Shown here: positions 30,890 to 43,205 of the stretch, piece after piece
Position numbering within the stretch: the first letter of the stretch is position 1
Layout of the letters: each line of letters begins with the position of its first letter
DNA from: Aedes albopictus
Taxonomy: Eukaryota > Arthropoda > Insecta > Diptera > Culicidae
Direction of reading: 5' to 3'
DNA: 64,000 nucleotides
NCBI RefSeq assembly: GCF_035046485.1
Contig: NC_085138.1
Location: 291,630,256 to 291,694,255, forward strand
Made by a program: the position numbers and the translations under genes
The notes under the pieces: model-generated
Seen by the model: only the letters and a program-made list of their open reading frames with translations
What the model was told of the DNA's origin: nothing
Databases searched by the model: none

Positions 30890-32960
30890 AGGTGTTCCAA
30901 ATTGTCCTATAGTGAAGTCCTTCAAATCTAGAAGAATAATTTTATGTATTTTCGCCATAAATAATAGCATTGCATAACGTACTGGGATCCGTGAAGCTCT
31001 TGACATCTACAATGTCATTTATTGACACTATAGGACACTATAGATGCTGAGTAACGTTGCATAATCAACCGCAGCTACTGGAGTAATCTAAAGTCTACTA
31101 GCTTATTACAAACCATTGGGACATTCAGGATCGTTCAAACTGTTCTATGATGAAGTCCTTCAAATCTACAAGAATAACTTTATGTGTTTTCGCCATAAAT
31201 AATAGTATTGTATAATCTGCTGGGATCCGCGAAGCTCTTGAAATCTCAAATGTCATTAAGAGACACTACAGCGATATTCCAGGTCAGCCAAACTACCTTG
31301 GAGTTCAGAACTTCAGGTCTACACTCGTAACAAGAGCCATGTCTGTTATACTGAGTAACGTTGCATAATCAACCGCAGTTACTGAAGCAATCTGAAGTCT
31401 AACCTATAGACTGTTTCAGAAATTATAAATACACTAACGATTAACTGCCATTTCAATTTGAGCAAAATATCCAAAAAAGTTTCTTCTAGCTCTTATAGTA
31501 AACATGCTAACGAAGCAAATAATACCAATTTTGTTGATGTTTCTGGTAAAAGTTTAAAAATAGGGCTCATTAAACTAGATGATCAAAATTTGAAGTTGCA
31601 CAAAGTGGTCAAAAAATGTAGCATAGTAGAAAAGAAAAAAATCTCACAGATAAAATATTTAATTTCCAAACACAATAAAATTGGCTGTATCGATAATAAA
31701 AGATATTTCTCGATTGGTAAGAGTAATTTTTACTGGAATATTTGATCAAGAACCACAATTACGGGCCGTCTCAATACAAAATTTTTTGTTTCAAATTTCT
31801 CAACAACACCAGTAGTAACAAACGTTAATCAAACGAATTTCTTAATCACTGCTTACTGCATTCGTTTTTATGGTATGACAAGCTTTGCCATCTGAAGGAT
31901 CGAATGAGCTGAAAAAATAAGTTTATTTAGATTAAATGTGTTATGGAAAGCTAAGAAACTGTGTGGTAGTTCTTATGTTCCGTAGAAAACCTTAAAAAAT
32001 AAGAAACTTGATCTCCGAAAAAATGTTGTGGGTATGCCTTTATTGATTTTCCCTAATTTTGATCAAGGCATTACTTAGACAACTTGTTGAAAAAGCGGAT
32101 GTGATAAAAATTTAGATAACTTTTGGTATTCAGTGATAAATAATGTTGAAATCATTAAAAAACACCTATGTGCAAATGCAAATCTGAAAAATTAAGTTAT
32201 TTGTTAGAGAACTCGACTGTTCTTTAAAATATCAAGACAATTGAAAGGTTATATAAAAATATGGAGTACAATATGCTATACTCTGAAACAAGTTGGTAAA
32301 AATCATTAGAACAGTTCATTTAATTGAATAAACAAAGTGTATTTATAATTTCTGAAACAGTCTATAACAAACTGTTCTATAATTAAGTCTTTCAAATCTA
32401 CAAGAATAACTTTATGTATTTTCGCCATCAATAATAGCATTGCATAATCTGCTGTGATCCACGAAGCTCTTAAAATCTCAAATGTCATTAAGAGACACTA
32501 CATGGATATTCCAGGTCAGCCAAACTATCTTGGAGTTCAGTTCTTTTTTCATAACAACAACCGTATCTGCTATACTGAGTAACGTTGCATATTTACCCGT
32601 GGTTACTAGACCAATATGAAGTCTTGTTTATTTTAAACCTTTGGGATATTCAGGTTCGTCCAAAATGTTCTATAATGAAGCCCTTTAAATCTACAAGAAA
32701 AACTTGATGTGTTTTCACCATAAAAAATATCATAGCATAATCTGCAGAGATCCCTGAAGCTCTTAAAATGTCAAATATCATTTAGAGACACTATGGGAAT
32801 ATTCCAGGTCAGCCAAACTATCGTGGAGTTCAGAACTTCAGGTCTACACTCGTAACATCAGCTATATCTAACATACTGAGTAACGTTTCGTAATCAATCG
32901 CGGTGGCTGGACCAACCTGAAGTCTACTATATATTTATTATTATGAACCTTTGGAACATT
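30890..32960. repeat. ~300-bp tandem repeat array (interrupted by a transposon)
   Basis: Copies of a unit of about 300 bp contain CTGAGTAACGTTGCATAATC or a variant at about 31048, 31354, 32575 and 32877. Each also has a TTCTATAATGAAGTC-like and a CAGGTCAGCCAAACTA-like segment. The array continues in degraded form to about 33100. It is non-coding; satellite or expanded repeat of unknown origin. Confidence 0.7.
31409..32362 (+). mobile_element. 954-bp TIR transposon, family B copy 2
   Basis: Ends GACTGTTTCAGAAATTATAA and the inverted copy (TTATAATTTCTGAAACAGTC) are flanked by TA (31407-31408 and 32363-32364). It interrupts the ~300-bp tandem array. A forward frame of 95 codons (31458-31745) lies where copy 1 at 23990-26072 has related sequence in opposite orientation. 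This frame may be a transposase remnant, but shows no motif I recognise. It is an internally deleted relative of copy 1. Confidence 0.8.
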
Positions 32961-33734
32961 GAGAGTCGTCCAAACTATCCTGAAGTTCAGCTCTTGATAG
33001 TCACAGTAGTATTCTCCTGGCATATCATGAGTCATTTCAAGATAGTTTTGAGATAATCCAGATCAACTACACTACTCCGGAGACCATAGTTTCAAGTCTA
33101 CACTTGTGATAATAGCTTTTGCCACTACGTTAAGGTGTCATGATGCATCACTGTGCTTTCAAACGAATTATTGACTTTTCGCTTTTCAATGATTGTTTGC
33201 CTCGCGTTTTTGAAGTGATAAAAAACTGATGATTCTGCGGTAACCCAGCTGAAAAAGTATCATCGCAATCACTGCGAGTGAGCATATGGGATGATACTTC
33301 TTCATACCAATACTCGCTTTCGTGGCTGAGAATTATCACTTTGAAATTTCGAGCCACATATCCAACATGGCTGCCGATGCTGATAATGTCGTAAAAAGCC
33401 TTAAGTAGTGTTACATAACCCACTGTACTTACTAAAATAGTTGGAGGAACAATAAGCGTTGTTGTATATTTTTGGGACATTATGGGCTTCCTTACTGTTA
33501 TGAAGCTTATTTGATAAAAACAACCACTGTGACATGAGGCAATTTCGTTCCAGATAGTAATGTTACACAATATTTTTTTGATAATTTAGCTATGTTGTAG
33601 TCTTTGGTTGTATTCTGTGAGCTCCAGTAAGTATAATAGATTATGCAACATAACTCTATATAGCCAAAACAGAAACTTCAATTGCTGTAGATGCTAGATA
33701 TTATCATAATAGTTTGGATGGTTGTGGCTGATCT

Positions 33735-34465
33735 TATGATGTCTATTGAACATACAGAAGATTTATTGGATCCGAGCTTTTTATAATGAAGGAAGCTACC
33801 GTTACACCCGTTGACTTTAGAGTGTACGGTTTGGATTACCTAGGATATCCGAACAGGTCTGATACTGTCTATTGAATTTGCAGAAGACTTACTGGACATG
33901 ATAGACAACCAATAGTAGCTTTGTATAATGAAAGATGCTACCATTACACCCGTAGACTTTAGCATCTAAACTCAAAAACAATTTGGATGACCTAGGATAT
34001 CCCGACTGATCTTATGCTGTCTATTGAACTTTCAGAAGACTTACTGGACATGATAGATTACAAGTCGTACTTCCGTATACTGAAAGAAATTACCGTCACA
34101 CCCGTAGACTTAAGGATCTAAACTCAATAATAGATTGGATGACCTAGGTTATCCCAACAGATCTGATACTGTCTATTGAATTTTCAGAAGACTCCCTGTA
34201 TATGATAAATTAGAAATAGTACCTTTGTATAATGAAAGAAGTTACCGTTACACCCGTAGACTTTGGGATCTATACTCAAGAACAGTTTGGATGACCTAGG
34301 GCTAGGATATCCCGACTGATCTAATACTGTCTATTAAACTTCCAGAAGACTTACTGGACATGATAGATTACAAATCGTAGTTTGATATAATGAAAATTGT
34401 TACCTTTACACCCGTAGACATAAGGATCTAAACTCAAGAACAGTTTGGATGACCTAGGATATCCA
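33735..34465. repeat. ~150-bp tandem repeat array
   Basis: CTGTCTATTGAA followed by CAGAAGACTTACTGGACATG (or variants) recurs at about 33742, 33867, 34018, 34168 and 34328, a period of about 125-160 bp. Each unit also holds TACACCCGTAGACTT and GGATGACCTAGG. Non-coding. Confidence 0.7.
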
Positions 34466-34639
34466 GAAAAAATATTCTGCATGATTTTCTGAGCTATTGA
34501 GCACCAAAACAACAGAAAATCGTAGAAAAGAATCTATAATAACGCTTTTAAAAAATCCGGCTTCAAAGGGTTAAATCAATGAATGAGTCCTGGAATTCCC
34601 TCGGCCCATTCTGATGTGATTGGCTAAGCCATTCTTATC

Positions 34640-34935
34640 AGCTGCTTAATTGTTTTCGAATGGTTGAATATGGCATCCTGTACTTCTTTTACGTTCATTC
34701 GGTTCATCGATGTTGTTTTCAGGACGATAGGCAGATATGCTCCTATCCGTCAAATGCATCTTCGTCGTTCGGATAAACAACCCTGGTGGAAGGCTGAACT
34801 TAGACACCGACGTAAAGTTCTCCGCAAAGCTCGCCGCCGTTTTCTATGGCACCGTACCGTGGCAAACAGAAGCGTTGCCCAAAGACTTGATCTTGAATAT
34901 GACGACTATTTTTCGGCTTTCTTGCGTGAATAGGG
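34640..34935 (+). pseudogene. Fragment of non-LTR retrotransposon pol (linker region)
   Basis: The 89-codon forward frame (34664-34933) contains APIRQMHLRRSDKQPWWKAEL followed by an Arg/Lys-rich helix (RRKVLRKARRRFLWHR). A PWW-x-x-EL segment followed by RKA-x-R is typical of the stretch between endonuclease and RT in several non-LTR clades. It ends abruptly at a stop, with no RT motif. Clade not determined. Confidence 0.45.
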
Positions 34936-35029
34936 GGGTTTGAACAAATTCCCGTGTATGTTAGCATTGACCAATAATGATCAATTTTATTATAGCTCTT
35001 TGCCTAATGCCTCATGGACAATTTGGTAC

Positions 35030-35465
35030 AATTACTTACTTACTTTCTGTCCTGAGCACCCACAGTGGAGCAGAGGACCGAAATGAAAGATCTCCTTCCT
35101 GGCCGATTGACAGCCATCGCCTTGACCTGTGGCTAGGTCAAATTTCTGTCGACTTCCTTTATTTCCTCTGGGTCTGCCTTTGTTACGATGTCCTGCTGGG
35201 TTCCAATCTAACGCTTGTTTGCAGATTTTATTCCAGCCCTTACAAAGGAATGTGGCCGACCCACCTCCACTTTCGCTCCCGAATTTCTATCGCCATCGGC
35301 TTTTGATGACATCGACGATGGAATTCCACGTTGGAGATGTAATTGTGAGACCACCATGCATGAATCACATACCGCAGGCATCTATCGATGAAGACCTGCA
35401 GCCGTTGAGTGTTCTCCGCTGATACACACCAAGTTTCACTGGCGTACAGCAGCACTGTCGTTCTT
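35030..35465 (-). pseudogene. 3' end of a non-LTR RT frame (RTE/CR1-like fragment)
   Basis: The reverse frame at 35240-35455 reads LLYASETWCVSAENTQRLQVFIDRCLRYVI then RRCHQKPMAIEIRERKWRWVGH, the conserved C-terminal part of many insect non-LTR polymerases. It continues with frame damage to about 35040, and its 3' side ends near a short TTAC repeat (35026-35042), consistent with a tandem tail. The family differs from the RTE copies at 8.1 and 53.6 kb. Confidence 0.7.
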
Positions 35466-35469
35466 CTGC

Positions 35470-36575
35470 AAAGTTACGCAAGGGGACTTTTTTTTTATTA
35501 TCGTACAAAGTGGTACGAAGGTTCTCAGAATTTAATGAATTTGTTTTCATAGGTAAAACCAAATAGGTAAAAACTAAATTGAAAAAATCAGGATCGCCTA
35601 ATTTTCCGGAAAACTCCAGTGGAAAAATCATAACTTAAGAACGAAGCATCGTAGACACATTTTTTTTGTGAAATCATAAGCAAATTTTCTCAGTAAGGCC
35701 GTTACAAATATTTATTTCACTTTTTGTCCCAGCACTCTTGAGCTGGTCGAGGGGAGGGGGCGATAAAAATAATAAAGCATTTAATCTGAAAAAATAAAAA
35801 TAACTCATCGGATTTGATAAGATTTTTTAGCATGACCCGATATTTTTAAAATATTTTTTATCTGCAAAATCCGGCAAAAAAATTAAGGGGGGGGGGGTTT
35901 GGTTAACAAAAAGTCAAAATTAAATGTGTATCAGCCTAATTAAAAAAAACCTGAATTAATCCACCTATGGTGAACAGAACCCTTCTTACACTTATTAAAA
36001 TTATGGTTGTATTATTTGTATTTAACATATTTATTTTGTGTAATTTACCGAAAGTTCTAGAAAATATCGTGGATTGTGGATTGGTTTCCAAAATAGCATC
36101 ATGGACCATGAACTAAACTACCAGAAATGCCAGACACCTCCTAGAATATTGTATGGAATGTTTAAAAAAATAGCTTACATATTCTGGAATATTGTATCTT
36201 TTGTTAACTGCCAAAAGATCTTGAATCGATTAACAAATGGGTAAGAAAATCAGCTAGACGCACTTTGTCTAATATCTCTTAATCAGTCGATTAATTTAGC
36301 TCCGAAGTACTTGGTATTCATGGTTATGGTGTAGAAAGGACAAAAACGATATATCTACTAAGTTAATCAGGTTTGGCATTAGCTATCAATTTTGGCTGTC
36401 CGGTTCTTGCATTTTTCCCACAATATATAAATTCAAAGCTTTCAATTAACGTATTGTTAGTTTTCATTGAATTCCTGTATATTTGTAATTTGTTATTTGT
36501 AATTTTGTTGAAAATAATAACCTGCTAGTATACACTTTGTTGAAGTCAGCATTATTTATTGAAAAATAATTTCCC
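35470..36575. other. AT-rich unassigned DNA
   Basis: Contains homopolymer runs (T9 near 35489, a G-run near 35887-35897) but no recognisable gene or element. Confidence 0.45.
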
Positions 36576-37354
36576 ATAGACTGGTCAAAAACTCATTGAA
36601 TTGAATTTATTGAAATACTCTTCGTAAGATATCTCAGTAATCAAATGTCGAATCGAAATAAAATTTCAGGGCCTTTTACAAGGATATTGTAGCTTTCATT
36701 TGGTGCTTAGAGAACCCAAATCGGTTGACAGACGGCTGAGATATTTATTATGGTACCCTTGGTCAAAAATCTCTCAAATAGTTAACCTGTATTACTCCCA
36801 AGTACTCTTTGAGTACTCTCGGTAACCAAATGTCCAATCCCAATGAAATTGTATAGGCTTCTACTAAAATGATGTAGCTTTCTTTTGGTGCCAGGAGAAC
36901 CGAAATCGGTTGATAGACGGCTAAGATATTTATTATGATACACTTGGTCAAAAATCTCAAAAGGTTTAGTTGTATAAATCCTAAGTACTCTTCGAAAGAT
37001 ATCTCTGTAACCAAATGTCCAATCGAAATAAAATTTCTGGGCGATCTACTAGGATGCTGTAGCTTTTGTTTGGTGCCACAAGAACCCAAATCGATTGACA
37101 AACGGCCGAAATATTTATTATGATACATTTGTCCAAAAATCTTAAAAAGTTTAGATGTATGACTCATAAATACTCTTCGAGAGATATCTCGGTAACCAAA
37201 CGTCCAATCGAAAAAAAATTCAATAGCGTTCTACTAGGATGTAGTAGCTTTCATTTGCTTCCAAGAGAACTCAAATCGGTTGACAGACGGCTGAGAAACG
37301 TGCGTGACTTTTTTTGTAACGCACATACACACACACACATACACACATACACAC

Positions 37355-37525
37355 ATCCCAAGCAACACACATGTTATAATAGAGTTACGACAGCGCAAGT
37401 TTTGGTTGTATAGAAGTTTATTTTACGTAATTCTAACATTGTGTTTAAATAACGTAAAATAAACTTCTATACAACCAAAACTTGCGCTGTCATAACTTTT
37501 ATATAACATGTGTGTTACTTGGGAT
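37355..37525. mobile_element. 171-bp hairpin MITE in the first AC microsatellite
   Basis: ATCCCAAGCAACACACATGT on the left and its inverted relative (ACATGTGTGTTACTTGGGAT) on the right; arms of about 75 bp around a short centre near 37435. It sits inside CA repeats, so any target duplication is masked. Confidence 0.85.
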
Positions 37526-38790
37526 ACACACACACATACAGACATTTGCTCAGTTCGTCGAGCTGAGTTCATTGGTATATGAGACTCGGCCCTGCGGGCC
37601 TCGGATAGAAAGTCGGTTTTTCGAGCGATATTTATACCCTTCTTATGGGTGTAAGAAGGGTAAAAAGGCTTTTCCTACATACATTCCGTGATATTTTTGC
37701 TACTGTTTATTAAGCTAAAATATAACAAAGAGATAGTAGCTTTTATGTATTTGATGCAATTGCATTTTCATGTATAACTAACTTGTGTAACCAAATATGA
37801 TCATAAAAAATCTGTTGACAAACGGCTGAGAAATGTATTATGATACATTTTATCAAAAATCTCTCAAAAGCGTAAATTTCATTACTCCTTAGTACTCGTG
37901 GAAAGATATCTCGGAAACAAAATGTCCAAACGGCATAAAATTTAATAGCATACTACTTGGATGCTGTAGCTTTCATTTGATGCTGAGAGAACTCAAATCG
38001 ATTGACACACGGCTGATTCATTTATTATGAAGCATTTTGTCAAAGACCTCTTAAAAAGTTAAGTTGTATTACTCCAAAGTACTCCCCGAAAGATATCTCG
38101 GTTACAAAATGTCCAATCGGAATGAAATTCAAAAGCGTTCTTCTGGGGTGCAGTAGCTTTCGTTTCGAGCCTTAAGAACCCGATTCGGTTGATAGACGGC
38201 TGAGAAATTTATGGTGATACACTTTGTCAAAAATATCGAAAATAATTAAGTTGTACTACTCCCTAGCACTCTTTGAAAGATATCTCGGTAACCGAACGTC
38301 CAATCAAAAAAAAAAATCAATAGCGTTCTACTAGGATGTAGTAGCTTTCGTTTGGGGCCTTAAGAACCTAAATCGGTTGATAGACGGCTGAGAAATTTAT
38401 GGTGATACACTTTGTCAAAAATATCTGAAATAATTAAGTTGTACTACTCCCTAGCACTCTTTGAAAGATATCGCGGTAACCGAACGTCCAATCAAAAAAA
38501 AATTCAATAGCGTTCTACTAGGATGTAGTAGCTTTCGTTTGGGGCCTTAAGAACCTAAATCGGTTGATAGACGGCTGAGAAATTTATGGTGATACACTTT
38601 GTCAAAAATATCTAAAATAATTAAGTTGTACTACTCCCTAGCACTCTTTGAAAGATATCTCGGTAACCGAACGTCCAATCAAAATAAAATTCAATAGCGT
38701 TCTACTAGGATGTAGTAGCTTTCATTTGCTTCCAAGAGAACTCAAATCGGTCAACAGACGGCTGAGAACCGTGAATGACATTTTTTTGTA

Positions 38791-38796
<6 letters not shown>

Positions 38797-38876
<80 letters not shown>

Positions 38877-38891
38877 ACACACACGCACATA
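38797..38891. repeat. AC microsatellite
   Basis: About 45 dinucleotides of AC with minor interruptions, preceding the second end module. The equivalent third tract at about 40100-40147 is much shorter. The Cys/Val open frame read from the complement is meaningless. Confidence 0.95.
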
Positions 38892-40094
38892 CAGACATTT
38901 GCTCAATTCGTCGAGCTGAGTTGATTGGTATATGTGACTCGGCCCTGCGGGCCTCGGATCGAAAGTCGGTTTTCCAAGCGGTATTTATACCCTTCTTATG
39001 GGTGTAAGAAGGGTAAAAAGGCTTTTCCTACATACTTTCCGTGATATTTTTGCTACTGTTTATTAAGCTCAAATAATAAAAAGAGATAGTAGCTTTTATG
39101 TATTTGATGCAATTGCATTTTCATGCAGAGCTCCTTGAAAAACCAAATTTGATCAAAAGGCTTTTCCTACATACATTCCGTGATATTTTTGCTACTGTTT
39201 ATTAAGCTCAAATATTACAAAGAGATAGTAGCTTTTATGTATTTGATGCAATTGCATTTTCATGTATAACTAACTTGTGTAACCAAATATGATCATAAGA
39301 AATCTGTTGACAAACGGCTGAGAAATGTATTATGATACATTTTATCAAAAATCTCTCAAAAGCGTAAATTTCATTACTCCTTAGTACTCGTGGAAAGATA
39401 TCTCAGAAACAAAATGTCCAAACGGCATGAAATTTAATAGCATACTACTTGGATGCTGTAGCTTTCATTTGATGCTGAGAGAACTCAAATCGATTGACAC
39501 ACGGCTGATTCATTTATTATGAAGCATTTTGTCAAAGACCTCTTAAAAAGTTAAGTTGTATTACTCCAAAGTACTCCCCGAAAGATATCTCGGTTACAAA
39601 ATGTCCAATCGGAATGAAATTCAAAAGCGTTCTTCTAGGGTGCAGTAGCTTTCGTTTCGAGCCTTAAGAACCTAAATCGGTTGATAGACGGCTGAGAAAT
39701 TTATGGTGATACACTTTGTCAAAAATATCTAAAATAATTAAGTTGTACTACTCCCTAGCACTCTTTGAAAGATATCGCGGTAACCGAACGTCCAATCAAA
39801 AAAAAATTCAATAGCGTTCTACTAGGATGTAGTAGCTTTCGTTTGGGGCCTTAAGAACCTAAATCGGTTGATAGACGGCTGAGAAATTTATGGTGATACA
39901 CTTTGTCAAAAATATCTAAAATAATTAAGTTGTACTACTCCCTAGCACTCTTTGAAAGATATCTCGGTAACCGAACGTCCAATCAAAATAAAATTCAATA
40001 GCGTTCTACTAGGATGTAGTAGCTTTCATTTGCTTCCAAGAGAACTCAAATCGGTCAACAGACGGCTGAGAACCGTGAGTGACATTTTTTTGTA

Positions 40095-40134
<40 letters not shown>

Positions 40135-40275
40135 ACACACGCACATACAGACATTTGCTCAATTCGTCGAGCTGAGTTGATTGGTATATGTGACTCGGCC
40201 CTGCGGGCCTCGGATCGAAAGTCGGTTTTCCAAGCGGTATTTATACCCTTCTTATGGGTGTAAGAAGGGTAAAAA

Positions 40276-41020
40276 TACAAAATAAAAATTATAAACTCAC
40301 ATTTTGCGTGACTTTGGATAAAAATAATGTTCTACGAGTTTATTCGAAATTTAATTTGTGAGAAATTCACAAAAAAAGGTTGAAAATTTAGAAAGCTTTG
40401 GCACCTGAAGTGAAAACACCTTTTTATTACTCGAAAATTCAACTTTGAGGCGATTGCGCCACCTCTAACTCTCAATATTTTTTGCTCAAACTCAGAGGTT
40501 TCTCTACTTATGTCATTTGAATCCAGAAGAGTTTACGAATTCCAGGTTTCGACAACTTTTGAAAAATAAGCCGCAGCCTACTTAACACGCTACTTCATTT
40601 CTATGCATGCAAAAAAAAACCCGTTCCGATATACGTGCACTCCCAGTCACGGCAACGGGAACTATGCATAGCCACCATAACAACAATAAGAAATGTACAC
40701 CATGAACTAGATGCCACGTTCTCTAGAACGCCCATATTTAAAGCTGGAACTAGTTCCAGTTCACGGTGTATATTTGTTTGTTCACGTTTATCAGAACGGA
40801 TTTTTTCGCGTGCATGTCTAAGCTGAGAATCCGACTATGGAATTTCTTATCATTTGATATGTAACTATCCAGTTTTTTCGCAACTGCGTTTCTGAGTACT
40901 CGGTATACACTTAATAAAGTGAAACTGACCTAAGAAGTCTGAATCTTCAGGATGTTCTATTGTTCTGTACCCGTTGTGTTAAGTAGCTATGTATAGGCTT
41001 ACTTTACGCTTTATGCGTTT
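40276..41020. other. Unassigned DNA
   Basis: No gene recognised. ACCGTGAACT- and GGAACTAGTTCCAGTTCACG-like segments around 40700-40770 form weak inverted repeats. A 63-codon forward frame at 40635 carries no motif. Confidence 0.35.
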
Positions 41021-41251
41021 TCTACTGTCCCCTTTTCAGGGCGCTGCTTGATCCCATTGTGGTACGCTTATGCGATTATGTCGAACCTATTCCCTTACCT
41101 TCCTTTTCCGTATCCCATTCCTTATTGCTCCCTTCCCTCTCCCTCAGGCAAATGATGAATAGGCTCGTATTCATGGCGATGGCATAAATTTCCCATTTGG
41201 AGGAGAACGAGCCTCTGGAGCCGACCTACTGATACCTGATACCTGATACTG
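41020..41251 (+). mobile_element. Possible 3' UTR and tail of a non-LTR element
   Basis: A pyrimidine-rich non-coding stretch ends in a short tandem repeat, CTGATACCTGATACCTGATA (41228-41247), as non-LTR elements with repeated tails do. No coding part is attached, so the assignment is inference. Confidence 0.35.
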
Positions 41252-41508
41252 GTCTATGAGGAAAGAGCGATCCTTCATTCATCATGTCGTTATTGTCACA
41301 AAACTCTGCAAGCGGCTCTCCGTTATCGCTCATTTTTCAAAGACTATGGCGTCCCATGACGTGCTCATAGTCCGAGTTGTTGGAACCAACCTTCGGTGGC
41401 TTCCTATGAGGATCTCGATATCACTTTTCGGAATCTTGTCCACGACAGCATTCAGTTGGCTGTAAAAGTTTTCTTTGTCTTGCATTTTGGTAGCATCGGT
41501 TGACGCAT
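41252..41508 (-). pseudogene. APE endonuclease fragment of a non-LTR retrotransposon
   Basis: Reverse-strand frames read STDATKMQDKENFYSQLNAV then VDKIPKSDIEILIG, followed in another phase by NNSDYEHVMGRH. This matches the middle of the RTE/CR1-type endonuclease, where the phosphodiesterase strand GDFNAKVG is expected; here that strand is damaged by a frameshift. The upstream part is missing, apparently cut off at 41509. Confidence 0.65.
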
Positions 41509-43204
41509 CCCAAGAAACAATTATTAGTTTAAGAAAGGTTTCCCAAACCATTAATTTAACTGGAACTGGAACTGGAACTGAAACTTTTGTTCAACTCTTG
41601 TTAGCCCAGAAATGGAGAATCTGTTCAACAATGTCCGTTCTATAAGCATTGAGAAATGCATGTTTTTTTTCAATTATTGTTCCTTGGTTATGCATCTGTT
41701 GTACAACGTCCAAACCATCAGCTATTTCCAAAAACATTAGAAACTTTTCTTCAACGTTGATTAAATCAAGTTGTATGATGCTTTTTGTATAATCGTCTAA
41801 TAAAGATCATAGAAATCATTTTTACGAATTAGCTGTTAGAGTGTTAGGTTCATAAAAACAAGCTTTCTACAACAATTATTCCACCACAATACAATCAAAA
41901 CATGGATATCATGTCTATTTAAAGATTTGATAGAACAAATGCTGCAAACATGTATCTTAAACGTTTCTTCAACATCACTGTACCAATTAATTTGCAAAAA
42001 TAAATTACCATTTTACATTTTATTTTCACTTACATACATATATTAAACTTGGAACAACTTTAAATTATCTACAGCTGTGCATTTTAATTACATGTTTATG
42101 GAAATTTTTCAACAATGACAAGACTCGAACTCGGGACCTACTGCTTCACTGTCGTCTGCATCTGCTCTGCTCCCATCTGGGATACAAGATTTGAAAAAAA
42201 AAAATAAGCAGTATTTAAATATTAAGTCGACGACGTTTTCTTTCATGCGTTGAATAAACATCGCTTGAGTAATATTATTGGACTAATTGTCGAGATCAAC
42301 ATTAAAGTTGAACAATGTTTGATTAATCATTACCGCAACGCTTGTTCATGCTGATGAACATTTTAGCAAGCTTTGTTCATCAGCAGTGCTACTGGAGCTG
42401 AACAGTAGCTGTGCGTGGCTAATGTTGTTGTTTTTTTTAATTATCAGCTGTTAAACACTTTTTAACCATTTCGAACACCCAGCTGTGTTTAAATAGTTTA
42501 AACATTTTTCGTATCGGAAGTAATAATATAAAATCATCAGGCATTAAGTGGATCTCGAGCCTTATGAAAACAATGTTCAATCCTTGTAGCGTCATGGTGA
42601 AGAAATGAGCCGCTGGGGAACTTTCTGTCGATGGTAGTTAGAGGGACCGCTCCGGTTGCCGATCTTGAAGCTCAGTGGTTTCGCTGTCGTTCATCATTGT
42701 ACTTTTAAAGGTAATTAGTGATGTTTTTAAGAGTGTTCGGTACATAATTATTTGCTGCTGCAACGCTCTTGGTTAATGTTTAATCCAGCAGTGTGGGCTT
42801 ACAAACAGCGATCAGGTTTACAATTGTGAACATGACGAACAATGGCAATGAAGTGATACTATTACGCTTCTAATCAGCAACTGAATAAAATGACTAAGCA
42901 AGTATTATTAAACTATGCTTAAGCTACTTGTTCCACTGAGAACAACGACATCTTATGAGTTAGAAGCAGCTTTTTTTCTAAAATTTTACAACATTATTAT
43001 GCTATTGATGGTAATTCCTAAACAACTTTCCTTGAATTTCTGTTCGACTAGTTATTAAATTAACAGCTATATGATGAATAAAAGTTCTATTTTAATGCTT
43101 GTTCCTCACTTTGATCAACATATGGTCTTGTTCAACTATCGACGCTTTTGTAGAATATTTATTAAACTGGGATGCTTATTAATGGTTCTGAATTGTTACT
43201 TGGG
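41509..43204. mobile_element. Possible CCCAAG-ended TIR element
   Basis: CCCAAGAAACAATTA at 41509 and the inverted near-copy (AATTGTTACTTGGGG) at about 43190-43204 could be termini of a ~1.7-kb element. Similar ends (CCCAAGCAAC) occur in the MITE at 37355. It truncates the endonuclease fragment on its left. No transposase frame is visible and the match is short, so it may be chance. Confidence 0.4.
42118..42192 (-). other. Weak tRNA-like segment
   Basis: On the reverse strand, GGTCCCGAGTTCGAGTCTTG resembles a pol III B-box, with a possible A-box (GGGAGCAGAGCAG) about 35-40 bases upstream. I cannot fold a full cloverleaf by eye. It could be an old SINE head or tRNA pseudogene. Confidence 0.25.
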
Positions 43205-43205
43205 G

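Larger units (their letters stand above)
36580..40275. repeat. ~187-bp satellite array with higher-order structure
   Basis: A unit of about 185-190 bp (marked by GACGGCTGAG, GATATCTCGGTAACC and TTCTACTAGGATG) is tandemly repeated in three blocks: about four units in 36580-37310, six in 37775-38775, five in 39280-40085. Each block runs into an AC-rich microsatellite and then a shared ~130-bp end module (TCGTCGAGCTGAGTTGATTG, CGGCCCTGCGGGCCTCGGAT, and the palindrome CCCTTCTTATGGGTGTAAGA) at about 37545-37660, 38890-39015 and 40146-40274. A further ~145-bp module (TGCTACTGTTTATTAAGCT) follows the first two. Confidence 0.9.

Noticed and set aside
38705..38890. Cys/Val-rich reverse frame (and a similar one at 40026-40280)
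   Set aside because: It is a translation of the AC microsatellite.
36580..40275. CRISPR array
   Set aside because: Units are long (~187 bp), contiguous and variable, with no short-repeat/unique-spacer pattern, in an animal genome.
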